DNA from: Blastobasis lacticolella
Lineage: Eukaryota; Arthropoda; Insecta; Lepidoptera; Blastobasidae
Assembly (NCBI GenBank): GCA_905147135.1
Contig: LR990053.1
Location: forward strand, 2,802,501-2,866,500
Direction of reading: 5' to 3'
Length of the DNA: 64,000 bases
In this document: one piece after another, positions 11,427 to 22,029 of the stretch
How the letters are laid out: every line of letters starts with the position of its first letter
Numbering within the stretch: position 1 is the first letter of the stretch
Program-made: the position numbers and the translations under genes
The notes under the pieces: generated by a model
Seen by the model: only the letters and a program-made list of their open reading frames with translations
Database searches by the model: none
Told to the model about the DNA's origin: nothing

Positions 11427-12423
11427 CGTCATTTTCTTTGAGCTTATATGAACAGACGATAAAACGGGATAGCAAGATTCCTAATCATTGTAGAGTGAGC
11501 GAACAGGGAATATTTGTGATTTGTGTTTAGTCTGGTATGTCTGTCGTTAGGAGGAATTTCATAAGCCTTGCCCTGCTTTTGGGAGCTGGGTTCCCAAAAG
11601 CAAAATCCGTACCTGGGTTCTTCTGCACAATGCCGGTAGCTTATATTGATTCCCCGTTTAGGTAGAAAAAATTAAGTCTTAGTATGTAGTTTTTAGGTTG
11701 AAGTTAGGGTTTGAATATTGTATTTGATAGGATTAGATAAGATAATAGAAGTTGTTTATGAAATTACTTTGTTATTTCTTTATTTGGAGTAGATCGATTT
11801 AGCATGTGTGCTCTGGCAGACCTTAGGTTAGGTTAGGTTAGGTTAGGGCTCTAGAATGTGTAGATTTTTAGTTTGGCCGGGACTTTAGTAGGTTAAGTTG
11901 GATCGTTATAGGCTTTATTTGGGATTAGGTTAGCAAGCATTCGAGTAGGTTTAGGTAGGATGTAGGTATCAACGTCAACGGACTGCTGGCTGGGTTGCTC
12001 GCACTCATCTGGTGTGAGTGCGCTTCCGTTAGATTTGGTGATTCTGGGGATCGGAACGTCTGTAGACTGCCTTAGGTATTGAGCACACATAGCACTGGCT
12101 AGCTAGGAAATCAAATGTATTGAAATAAGCTGTACAGTTAGTTTTAATGATTCTTAATACATCTCTCAACAAAATAACTTGTTTATATTTTATCTATTAC
12201 CCGTAGGTAAGTACTTTGCGCAACCACCCTCGGGCTCTAGCGAGGTCGAGTCTCCTTTGCTAGCCTCCTCCCACTCTCAGCTGTCCTGCTCGCTACCTCT
12301 TACCACAATTCCTTCCCCTATAGCGGAAAGCTCGTTCTCAAAACCAGGCGAGCAGCTCTGCATCGGCGTGGAGGCAGCGGAGGGCGCATGCGGCGGTGTG
12401 CGGCCACAGAAGACTGACACTAG
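11427..12423. other. Unassigned stretch with an interstitial TTAGG run
   Basis: No recognised gene. A minus-strand frame at 11893-12090 and a plus-strand frame at 12179-12562 have no domain I can name. The latter is Ser/Pro-rich and runs into the MITE at 12424, so I treat both as chance frames or retroelement debris. Confidence 0.4.
11823..11847 (+). repeat. (TTAGG)5 insect telomere motif, interstitial
   Basis: Five uninterrupted TTAGG units, the canonical insect telomere repeat, surrounded by degenerate AGGTTA-type words for about 100 bp. It is internal to the chromosome and short. Confidence 0.85.
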
Positions 12424-12728
12424 TAAAGGACGTTTCGTTTTGGCTGGAGACGACCGACCATGTACGGGCGAGCTGACCTTGGCCGACGTCCGACCACGTC
12501 CTTTTCGTCCACGTCTAAAGCGACTTTATTTTATACATCGTAAGGATTGGTATCGACTGTAACTGACAAAATAAACTGACTTTTGGATTAATTCGGATGT
12601 GCGGGCGAGCCGACCTTGGTCTGAGGCCCGACCACGTCCCCATCACCTTAAAGCGACTTTATTGTATAGTTCGTAAGGATTGGTATTAATTACAACTGAT
12701 GGTTGGTCGGGTCCAGCCAAAACGGAAC
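12424..12728. mobile_element. MITE with 25-bp inverted ends and internal tandem duplication
   Basis: TCGTTTTGGCTGGA...CGACC at the left matches the inverse of GGTCGGGTCCAGCCAAAACG at the right. Between the ends, a unit of about 110 bp occurs twice (about 12455-12567 and 12595-12700), sharing GACCTTGG, CCGACCACGTCC, TAAAGCGACTTTATT and CGTAAGGATTGGTAT. There is no transposase. Confidence 0.6.
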
Positions 12729-12869
12729 ACCTGTTACTAGTTCATTTTCACACACCAATTTCAAACTGTCTATTATTGTATAAATTGCAAGATTATTGCA
12801 AGTTTCCGTACGAGACATATTCAACTTGTTTGGAAATATCAGTAACATTGAAAAGGAAATATCGTATTA

Positions 12870-13118
12870 AGCAGATCGGCAAATTATGTGGCGAACAAAA
12901 TGTCTGGCCATGCCACCCCCAGGCACGGGAAGGAGAAGTCGGCTCAAGAATCGATGGCTTGACGTCGTTAAGAGTGATGTGCGTGGCAACAGGTTTACCA
13001 CCGAGTATGCCGAACACCGAGCGAAGTGGGCGAGGATGAATTGGAAGGCGGACCCCGGGTCGTCGCATACCGCGCTGGAGCGTATCCGGGACATAGCGTC
13101 AAGATGATGATGATGATA
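12870..13118 (+). pseudogene. RTE-type LINE 3' end
   Basis: The frame 12886-13107 reads KCLAMPPPGTGRR, then RWLDVVKSDVRGN, then EHRAKWARMNWKADPG. This is the conserved C-terminal tail of RTE-clade polymerases, followed by (GATGAT)n. It is closely similar to the tail at 58020-58250. It is 5'-truncated, as is usual for LINE insertions. Confidence 0.75.
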
Positions 13119-14639
13119 TTCAACATGTTTGAAAATATCACATCGAGTCGTGAACGCGGCTCTCGGCCAAGCATTATTTTTGGGGGTGAAATGTAAAACA
13201 GCCCATTTTATCAGTAAATAATTCTGAAAATTAGTTTCGCAATTGCTGTAGGTATCTCCCTCAACAATGGATTTGAACTTACCTATAATCTTCGTATTAT
13301 TTATAGACGTAAAACTAAAGCGTAATTCAGTTATGACATCACGCCCTAGGGCCATAATCACGAATTGAAATTTCCGATAATTCCAGCCATTATTTTTAAT
13401 TATGGGTAAGTACTCGATCGCCCATGGAGTGTGTGAAGGAAACAACCGTTGCTGCCGTTTACTACTGCTTTTATCACGTATTGTTAGGTAAACTTATACG
13501 TTCCAACAATACAATACAATATAAACCTTCGGGAAGAAATTATTTAAACGATACCTAGTGAAAACCGCATCAAAACTGTTTAGGAAGACTTAGCGGATAT
13601 ACAAATAGACAGACAGAAGACGCGGAACGCGACATTATTTTATATTAAGTAAGGATATAGTGAAATATAGGTAGCTACTACAAGAACACAATTGTGGGCG
13701 AGGCGAAGAAATAATTATTTACGATTCCTGAGCTTTCAGCGTAGGCAAAAAAATATTTTTCCTTAATTGCTCTGTATAAAACTACAGGCACTGGTATGAA
13801 GGGTAATGAATTCAGTAGCGCGTTGGAAGCTTCTCACGCACGTATACGGTTTAATGGTTTGGGTGTACTTGCTTAAGTATTAACACAGGGGTGCCTGCCT
13901 GACACAGCTGTCTACGGTTCCTCCTGAGTTCGTTAACGTAACTACAATTTGGTTAGATATAAAACATCTACTTCTAATTAGTGACCATTTAATAAACCCC
14001 GACAGCGGTAATATAATAACGTCAGCAACGACGTACGCTTTCATCCAAATTGAATTACGCACAAATTTTTTTTCTTAACACTTCATTCACACTGGTGGAA
14101 CATTGTAATATCGTAACCGGTGCTGTGCCGCTTGTACGAGAAATGCTTGAGAAGTAGGCTCCTGGGGAGGTCGTAAATAAATGCGGGAACGATTATAAGG
14201 TTAAGATTAGCTCGGGTAGCCAAGTACATAAACATGTAAATCAGCTAAGACATAGAACACGAAGTTCGCTTGTGAGCCCCTCAAGTTCTGTATCGGAAAC
14301 CGCCGACGATGTGGTTGCAGTGAAGAGATCGACACCGAAGTTCAGTCGGAACAGACAAGGGCGGGTTCAGCATCGCCAGCACGCGGCCCTGTGACCTCGG
14401 CGTCACTTGCCACGTATCGCCCCACGCTCGACTATTCCGACAAAGTGGAATAAGGAACATTGGAAATTACAGACTGTTCACATAATGTAAATTACCACGT
14501 AATTGTGAACCCAATGGTGTCTATAATTATCTGGTTTTAAATTACATGCATAGTTAGTTAAGTCGTTATGTGTTAAGTTAAATAATGAACTTACGTAATA
14601 TTAACTTAGTAAAGTGTTATTCTTATAAACTTACTTTGT
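13119..14639. other. Intergenic DNA, no gene recognised
   Basis: Mixed AT-rich sequence. The long minus-strand frame that enters it (12867-13445) runs antisense through the RTE tail and has no domain. No repeats other than short local ones were seen. Confidence 0.4.
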
Positions 14640-14950
14640 ATGAAACCATTGGGGTGGGACATGTTTTTGTTTAACAACAATACATTTCTGTTAACTGATT
14701 ATTTTACCAAATATGTTGATATTGTTAAGTTGCAAGAACAAACTGCTAGAAGTCACAAAGAGATTTTAAAAACTTGTTTGCCAGATGGGGTATTCACGAA
14801 TTGTTGTATCTATACTGATGATGTTTTGTAATACAGTAGCTCACAGTTCAAAGAGGATTGTTTACAGTGGGGAGACCATTTTTTGCCATTATCTTCCAGA
14901 TATTCAAAAGTTAATTTCAACAAAGTGAAACTGGTCATTGAAAAAATACA
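14640..14950 (+). pseudogene. Gypsy-type integrase fragment
   Basis: TFLLTDYFTKYVDIVKLQEQ corresponds to the first catalytic block of retroviral-type integrases, followed by a decayed second block (YTDDVL, then YSSSQFKEDCLQWG). A stop codon and missing residues show it is a dead fragment. It is a different copy from the gypsy pol at 22-24.8 kb. Confidence 0.6.
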
Positions 14951-15100
14951 TGATGGCTATAAATATTATTACAATATTAAAAACTGGGGTAAACTAATGA
15001 ATTTATTTGAATGAAGGGGAAATTAAACTGCCGTTATACATTTTTAAACGATATACCATTTATTATATATTCTGTAACAAGAAATAAATAAAATCTAAAT

Positions 15101-18100
15101 CTAAATCATTACAGCAAAGAAGGAGTACGCGTTTCGCATGACCTGCAAAAAATCAAAGAATTACTTTTATCTGTAAGTAAAATATGGTTGCTTTCGTTCG
15201 GAAGGCGGAAGGCGTTGTCGGGTCGGGTCTGCCGCAGTATCGTAAGTTCGCCCTAGATGAAATCCAAACCTGCTCGATACGAACGCAGCTATCTCGAGTT
15301 GAAATGTTCCCTTGCACAATTGTTCGTGAATATCACGCAAAACACTGCAGAAAGGCTATTGAGTCTCTGCTTCTCCATGAACGCTGGCCAGAACTACTCC
15401 CGACAACTCACGTGATTATTTAGGTTTAGCAAAGGACACGAACGAGAGTCCAACTTGGATTTGAGTTAGCAACCATTTTCATGCACAGCCGCACATGCAA
15501 GTATAGTTGCGCGAGCGAAGTTTCTTCCAGACAACGATAGATGGCGCTTGATGCCACTGCCTGGGATTCTTCACCAGAGGCAGTTGCAATCGAAGAAGTC
15601 AACTATGACCTGGGTCCCATTTAACCCACAGTCCCACCAGGGGGTATAGGTTTCTACTGCCTAGCCCTAACATTAAGAAAAACGCAAACGGTGTCACCAG
15701 CTACCGCTTTCCGCTTTCCATAAATTCAGCTCATAATATGGGATAATGAACTAAATTGGATTTCACGGTTATTATTATTTTTACCTCGACATTTCTTCAT
15801 AAGGTTATAAATCTTTATTTCATCGTCTTCATCCTCACTTACCATAATTAAGTTAGAGTAGGACAGCTCGATGATTCCAAAGGCGGTCATGATGACTGGC
15901 ACCTGGCTGTTGAGGATGGTGACAACGTATAAGGTGCGCAGGCGCCGGCGCACGAGCATCACGTCCCAGCCCCCGTAGAATATCGAGAGAGACAGCCCAG
16001 CCGCCTGCAGTAACATACCAGGAAGTTTTACAAGCTACTATGATTCTTCAATAATTAAAAAACAGCAAAAATAGGGCCGGGCCAGTGGTGTCGGAGATTA
16101 CCTCCAAACAACACTAGTCCTCATTATAATAATTATGACACCTGAATGTTAAAGCAATTTCTGTTTAGGCACTCTTCTTTCTAACAAAGTAGGCGCAGAT
16201 GCAAAAAGAACACTTCAATGGATTCTATGGAATAAAAACATAGAGATCACAGGTCATGCTGATCATCGAAATTGAAAAATTATTGAGGTTTACCTCAGGG
16301 AAGTCGTTTTGGTCCATTATTTTATATTTATTTTATATTATCATGTGAGGACTTACTTCGTTGGTGATATCGCCGCCTGGTATCATGTATGCAGCAGTGA
16401 GCAAGATGACACCTATCATATAACTAAACGAAGCCCAGAAATCCGCCAGCCTGTCTCCAGCTGTCTGGAACAGAGCAATTTGACTGAAAATTACTGTTAC
16501 GTGCTGTTCAGAAATCTGTGCTTGGGCTGGTTAATTTTACTTGTAACCAAAATCAGCCATCCGATTGCTTGTTGCACTAATATGATTCGCAAGTAATATC
16601 CAATACAAAATAATTATCATACGACAATTTTACAATGTATTTGATCACTGGTGTTCCTCTCTGTCGATATTATTTAGAAATGAAATTTACTTCTTAGATC
16701 ATCAGTATCTATATCCTCACCCCACCGGTAAATCCCGGCTACTATCAGGATCGGCTTTCCTACTTTACTCTTCAGTTTTTCCTCCATTTCGCCCGGTCTT
16801 TCTCGAGTAAGCCGGTTGACTCTAGCCCAACCCGACCTCTTTGAACTTGGGAGTCCATACTCCTTATAGCACCTTCACATGTGAAGCAGGTAGCCAGCTC
16901 ACGCGAGCAGGTGATCAGAGAGCCAATGTTCTGTTTGACGACATAGAGCATGACGGTAGGCATTTGCGTTTTTAGCGCCGAACGCACATGCCAGGGTATA
17001 GCCCGTGCCCATTTTTTGCAAGTATATATGTACTGTTGTTCTTCTGCGTCGTTTTGCAGCAACGCCCTATAAAAGTTTTCTCAGCCACTTCTCAGTGTTT
17101 TGACTTTCCGTTCCACTATAGAAAAAGTCGATTAGCTTGAGCTTCATCCACCTGTCAGCAGGAGGAGCACGTGTAGATGAGGTTAATTTGGCCCTTAGAA
17201 TAGAGGTAGGGCCTCACAACATCATGAATATGCATCATAATAACCCTACTGGTGACGCACAAGATTCCTTCTCACAAATAATTTTTGGTAGGCCCTCTAT
17301 TTGGAAGATGCCTCTAATCATATGTTTAATGCTATGGTCAAATAATTTCTAATCAAATGTTGTCCAAATAACTTACCACCATTTCGAACAGGCAAAGGCT
17401 GATGAGGACTATACCCTCCACAATCTGGATGCTGTATAAGGGTCCCAGCGAACTCTGTACGTTGCGCGCACACCTTAAAATAATAAACATAATCTTCTTG
17501 GCGTTGGGAATGGGTTCAGCCTGCGGGCGGTCAGCGGACAGCCTTTTCACTAGGTTTCCCTGACCGCCACGCTAACACACCGCCCCTGCCCATCTACGCG
17601 ACAAGGTATATGAAAGCGAGGCCCCTCCATTATCAAAGCCACAATTCCCTATAGAGCACTGGAAATCTTACTCACAGGCATAAACACAATACTATTAAAA
17701 ATATAGTTGTTTAGCTGCTGTGTTCTGTAAAGTGTAGGTACTTCCCCAGTAAAGCTTGCACGCATTACAAGGGTTGAACTGTAAGAAAAGAAGCGCCAAC
17801 CTTCCATTTCATTCTGGGCGATACAACGCACTTACACTATTATACAAACCACAAAGCCTCCTGATGCAGCCTGATGCCAATGATAAAGTCTGTTTCTAAT
17901 TCTTTTTCCAGAACATCCCTGCTTTGGTTATTGATCAGTTGTAAATATTTCTCCCGAAGATTTTCATAGTAGAGCTGGAGATATTTGAACTTGTAACTCA
18001 AAAACACCAGGGCACAGACGCTGATGCAGTCAATCATGGTCATAATTACGGTAGCGTAGTACCAATGGATCTCGATCAGTGCTCGACATACATTGTATCG

Positions 18101-18714
18101 CAACGACGGTGTATCCTTAAACGGATACACAGTTATTATTGTGCGGAGCAGGACACCTGAAATAAAATTATAAGTAGCCTTCGATTTTCCTAACCTTACT
18201 TAACTTGCATCATAAAATAAAATGCACGCTTACCATCTCGAAAATGAGCAACAGCGGCAGAAACAAAAACCATAGCCAAACAGAAGTAGACGATAAAAAT
18301 CAAAGTATAGCAGAAGACCTTTGCTCTCCTGACGGATTCCTGACTCAGTTTATCGTCGTCGATGTCTCTGATATTATCAAAAAATCGTTTGAAGAGTGCC
18401 TTGATCTTTTTCTTCTGTATAAAGAAAACTATGGACTTGCTAAATATGACGGATTCGCCGAGGCTGTGGTGGAGCAGAGCAGACATCTCCTCCTTCGACA
18501 GGTCAGTAAAGACCGCCAAGTACTGGTTGAAAATTCCCCCATAAATGAAAACGTAAGATGCAATACACCACATTTTGTAGAGTATGTCTGACATAGTCGA
18601 TTTTGATGGGCGCTCTTCATACCAACACTCCCCTGTGCCAAAGTAATATAGGACGTCGAAATAGAATTTGATATAACTCTTCTCCAGATCTTTCTTGTTT
18701 TCTAAGCGGTTCAT
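15101..18714 (-). CDS. Odorant receptor B (7tm_6 family), complete, 398 aa
   Basis: Intact six-exon OR gene on the minus strand: 18714-18234 (ATG MNRLENKK...), 18156-17850, 17473-17377, 16464-16357, 16004-15843, 15142-15101 (TAG). The start is supported by the identical MNR start and upstream CAACG context in OR-C and OR-D. Landmarks: YGGIFNQYLAVFTDL, EIHWYYATVIMTMIDC, CARNVQSSLGPLYSIQ, AAYMIPGGDITNE, ELSYSNLIM, VMRNAYSFFAVMI. Exon lengths after exon 1 equal those of OR-A exactly, and introns 3 and 5 also align, so A and B are a recent inverted duplicate. Predicted function: antennal odorant receptor subunit acting with Orco in the dendritic membrane. Every splice junction is GT-AG, with the same unusual exon 2 donor (GTTTGT). 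The ligand is unknown. Confidence 0.93.
16640..16830 (-). pseudogene. RTE-type LINE 3' relic in OR-B intron 3
   Basis: On the minus strand CGAAATGGAGG, AGTAAAGTAGGAAAGCC and a GAT-containing end match the relic at 2500-2640 in the same intron of OR-A. Both are followed by AGGAACACCAGTGATCAAAT. Confidence 0.5.
17570..17765 (-). repeat. Old copy of the 350-bp interspersed repeat in OR-B intron 2
   Basis: The minus strand reads ACTGGGGAAGTACCTACACT ... TAATAGTATTGTGTTTATG ... GAGTAAGATTTCCAGT, a diverged version of the repeat at 21566, 31537 and 32066. Confidence 0.55.
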
Positions 18715-18900
18715 CGTTGCAGGATTGCTGCACTCTGTGGTTTACATAGGACTAAACACTATAATAGTTCCATATTGCCTTTTTATGAACGATTGAATTT
18801 GGAACATGTTAATTATCATGGTTATTTAATGACTAATGCTCAGGGAAGTACTGCAGCTGCTTTTTAGAGGATATGGGCCGTTCTTTTTTGACGTGTTACG
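18715..18900 (-). promoter_or_regulatory. Upstream flank of OR-B shared with OR-D
   Basis: Read on the minus strand, AAAGAACGGCCCATATC, AAAAGCAGCTGCAGTACTTC, CATTAAATAACCATG and finally CCTGCAACGATGAACCGC line up with 53537-53733 upstream of OR-D. The outer part derives from the C-terminal end of a LINE that is longer at OR-D (53338-53560). This block probably contains the promoter. No TATA box can be assigned with confidence. Confidence 0.6.
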
Positions 18901-19317
18901 TTTTTAAAATCACAATGAGTACGTCAGAAAACTGGACCGTCTATCTATATCGTAAAGGTCTATATCGTCTTACCTTAATAACTGCAAAACTATTAGTCGT
19001 AAAAACATAAATCTAGTATTACCTAGGACTTTGTATAGAATGAACAAAACGCGCGCAGAAGCGCATTTCTATTCAGTGTAACTCACGGCTCACACGTGGT
19101 AGAGCGGTGATTCTTGCGGTGATTTTATTAAAATAAGTGTAATTTGGACAATATTTATAGTAAATAAATAAATAAAATAATAATAAACACAAATCACGGC
19201 TATGGTCGGAAAGAGCCATGGGCCACAAGTGAGGCGTTAAGACACAGCCTCACACGATTTTCTGCGCCGCGAAACATTTTTTTCGACTTCTTTAAAATTT
19301 ATAACGTAACCTGCGTA

Positions 19318-19625
19318 AGTTTTGTTTACAGCAACAAACTCATCTGACCCGGTGACATCATCGCCGTTGTTGGGATTTACATGACATTCAAAAATGGCGA
19401 CACTTACTTCCAGCTTTGGCCACCGGGTTAAATAAGTTTGTGGCGTTATGCAAGGCTTGTGTCAAGAAATCCGTTACACAAAAGTCCCCACAATCTTATC
19501 TGATAAGGTGACCAAATCTGAAACTAAGTGCCGCCAATTGATGTACCATTTGGCGGCAATACTAAATTCAACAACAGCGACGCCTTCATTGGGACAGACA
19601 AGTTTGTAGCTGTAAACAACGTTCG
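19318..19625. mobile_element. Fold-back MITE, arms near 95 bp
   Basis: The left arm starts TTTTGTTTACAGCAACAAAC. The right arm ends TTTGTAGCTGTAAACAAC, its inverse. Inside, CATCGCCGTTGTTGGG mirrors AACAACAGCGACGCC. There are no coding frames. Related single arms lie in OR-A intron 2. Confidence 0.6.
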
Positions 19626-20343
19626 TGCAGCGAGCGAATTATTCGGTACAGACTCGATGCTGTTGTCCGTGTTAAAAGTGGCTACATCGAACAATAATTT
19701 ATTTTTATTAAAACTTGAAATCGTTTTTTCGTTATACTGAAATTTTAATTAAATAAATCAAAATTGACAAACTTATAGCATTTTTAATTGGTAACATTTA
19801 GAGTGGCGCACACTGTAGAACCAATTATGTACACTTCATACCTGGAGTATTCATAATTAGGTACAATGAAATTATTATTGAGGAAACGAGGAATACCTAA
19901 ACCAGTTGCTCATTCTCACCATAGATAAATAATTTACTAACGTAATAGAGAAAACGCCGCAAGTATTTTCTTTGCCCCACGCTTTGCGGTCCATGGACCG
20001 CAGTTGCCGCAGTCAGTTCTTAAGTGGCTAATAGACGTGCGAGTAAGTACGCGTACTTTTGGCTCGATGACCTTACTCGCTCGCTTAAAATCGCCGAGTG
20101 AGTTCGCCGGCGATCCAACATGTTTGATTTTTGCTCGTAGCTCGTGGCATGCGGCTTCGGCTCGCACGTCTGTCAGCGCCGCGAGCCGCGTGCCGCCATT
20201 TTTTTTTGTGATATGTCTCGTGCAGTTTTGTTTATGCATAAAATTTGTTTAAGTTTAATAACTTTATGCTTTTTGAAGCAATTGACTCGAATTATTTACG
20301 GAATTCACAGAAAAACCGCGTACTTTAAGTCCGTACGTCTATA

Positions 20344-21067
20344 GGTGTGTACGAATTAGAGGCAGCCTCAGGTTGAGGCACGCACGGCTCGCCCATTTGC
20401 GCAAATTCGTACGTGGCTCACGCGCAGCTCGCGGCGCACCGCGAGCGTGTGCGCCGCGAGCCGCCGATTGTCGGTTTTCTGTCCATGCTCAAAGGTGCCT
20501 CGGCGTGCGTGCCTCGCGATGTTAATGTGATGACGAATGCGCGCGTATTGTTTATTGACACTTGACAACTTGAATATTTTCATGTCAATTAAACGGTTGG
20601 TCTTCCTAATAAATAAATAAAATAAAATAATATACATGAAATAAATTAAATAAAATGAAATATAATAAATAAAATATAATAAAATACATATTATAAATAA
20701 AATAAAATATTATAAATTAAATTAAATAGAATAAATAAAATACAAAAACATAAAATAAAATAAATATAATAAAATAAAATAAATGAAATAAATAAATAAA
20801 TTATTTGTAAAACATATACTAAACAACATGGTGAGCAGAAAAAAGCGTTATGAGATCGAAAAAACTAAAATTATTTTAAAAATCCCATCAATTACGATAA
20901 AAGGAGCATCAGCATTTTATTTGTGCGGCGCATTTGTGGCTCGCCGCGAGCACGTTGCCTCAACGCACAAACAAATGCGCAACTGAACAGCCTCGACGCG
21001 TGCGGTGAGCATCTCGCCGCGCGCGGCGAGCATGCCTCGGGCTAAACCGCTCTAATTCGTACGCACC
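20344..21067. mobile_element. Inner MITE with GGTGTGTACGAATTAGAG ends
   Basis: The left end GGTGTGTACGAATTAGAG is matched at the right by its inverse with one change (GGTGCGTACGAATTAGAG). The interior carries GC-rich palindromes on both sides of an AT-rich core at 20598-20805. Confidence 0.6.
20598..20805. repeat. AAATA-rich low-complexity core
   Basis: About 200 bp of AATAA, AAATAAAAT and ATATAATAA words with almost no G or C. It separates the two GC-rich halves of the inner MITE. Confidence 0.8.
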
Positions 21068-21565
21068 TTAACACCAACGTCGAGCCGAGTAAGCTCGCGA
21101 ACTTAAAAACCGCTTAAGTTCGTACGTGTATCAGCTACTTATGACATTACGCGACGCGGACCAAGCTGACTTTAGCTTGGATATCCAAAAAAAGAGCTCT
21201 TGCGTCTTAAAAAAAATTACGAATCATTCGAGGGCCAATAAGAAAGAAAATAGGGTAACGTTACATCGGTCAGTATAAAAACCTATTACTAAAATTAGCT
21301 AAAACCCTTTTTAATAAGTAATTTTTTTACTGGACTGGTTTTTACTTTAACCGCCATTTTTATGCAGGACATAGATTAAGAAAAATAAACCTACAGAAGG
21401 GGCACCGCTCTGAATTTACCTATGGGAATTAAACAGTTGTTTAAGTAACTGAATACCAGCTACTCTTCTGATCCGACATGTACCTACTATCATAATGTAT
21501 TATTGTAATAAGTTTACGATGTAATTTTTATGATGAAAATAGTTTACCTATGAACCTTAACATAT

Positions 21566-21905
21566 TTTAAGAGAGGTAGGGCATAGCGGGGTATCCCGTT
21601 CGAATTGGAGCCGCCCGACTGGGGAAGTACCTCCACCTTACAGAATACCGCAGCTAAACAATACTCTTTAAAATAGTGTTGTGTTTCTGCCGGTGAGTAA
21701 GGTTTCCAGTGCTCCATGGGGTGGGGATTTGGGGAACCGTGGCTTTGGCAGTGGAGGGGCATTTGTCTTTTTGCTGCCAGAGCAATGTGTTATAGAGGTG
21801 GGCAACATATTGGCGATACTCTTGGTGTTGCTAATGTCTATAGGCAGTGGTGACCACTTTCCAGCAGGTAGCTCGCTTGCCTGTTTGCCTACTGTATGAC
21901 ATAAA
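21566..21905 (+). repeat. 350-bp interspersed repeat, copy 1
   Basis: It begins AAGAGAGGTAGGGCATAGCG and passes through GACTGGGGAAGTACCTCCAC and TTTCTGCCGGTGAGTAAGG. It ends near GCTTGCCTGTTTGCC, ATGACATAAAAA. Near-identical copies are at 31537-31875 and 32066-32412 inside OR-C. It is a multicopy retroposon tail or SINE; no frame is conserved in full. Confidence 0.75.
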
Positions 21906-22029
21906 AAGATAAAAAAATATTGTTTTAGATTTATATGTTCATCACACGAAAAAAGAGAAGAATGGATCACATATGTCCAACAAAATCGTTTAAAAAATTG
22001 GAAATACTAGACGTTCTCGGTGGCTTTCA

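Larger units (their letters stand above)
20023..21145. mobile_element. Nested palindromic MITE cluster
   Basis: Outer inverted ends are AGTGGCTAATAGACGTGCGA at the left and the inverse of AAGTAGCTGATACACGTACG at the right. A third arm of the same kind occurs inverted at 20314-20343. A second element (20344-21067) with its own inverted ends is nested inside. The sequence is dense in words such as CTCGCCGCGAG and GCGGCGCA, unlike the AT-rich surroundings. There is no transposase frame. Boundaries are approximate. Confidence 0.5.

Noticed and set aside
12179..12562. 127-codon plus-strand frame
   Set aside because: Its second half is the inverted end and tandem unit of a MITE; the Ser/Pro-rich first half has no recognisable similarity.
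12867..13445. Minus-strand open frame of 192 codons
   Set aside because: It runs antisense through a recognisable RTE tail (12870-13118) and contains no domain or codon pattern of its own; a chance frame.
15184..15423. 79-codon plus-strand frame in OR-B intron 5
   Set aside because: No recognisable domain and antisense within an intron; the corresponding part of OR-A intron 5 does not carry it.
20004..20637. Arg/Ala-rich frames on both strands
   Set aside because: They arise from GC-rich palindromes of MITEs; composition explains them.
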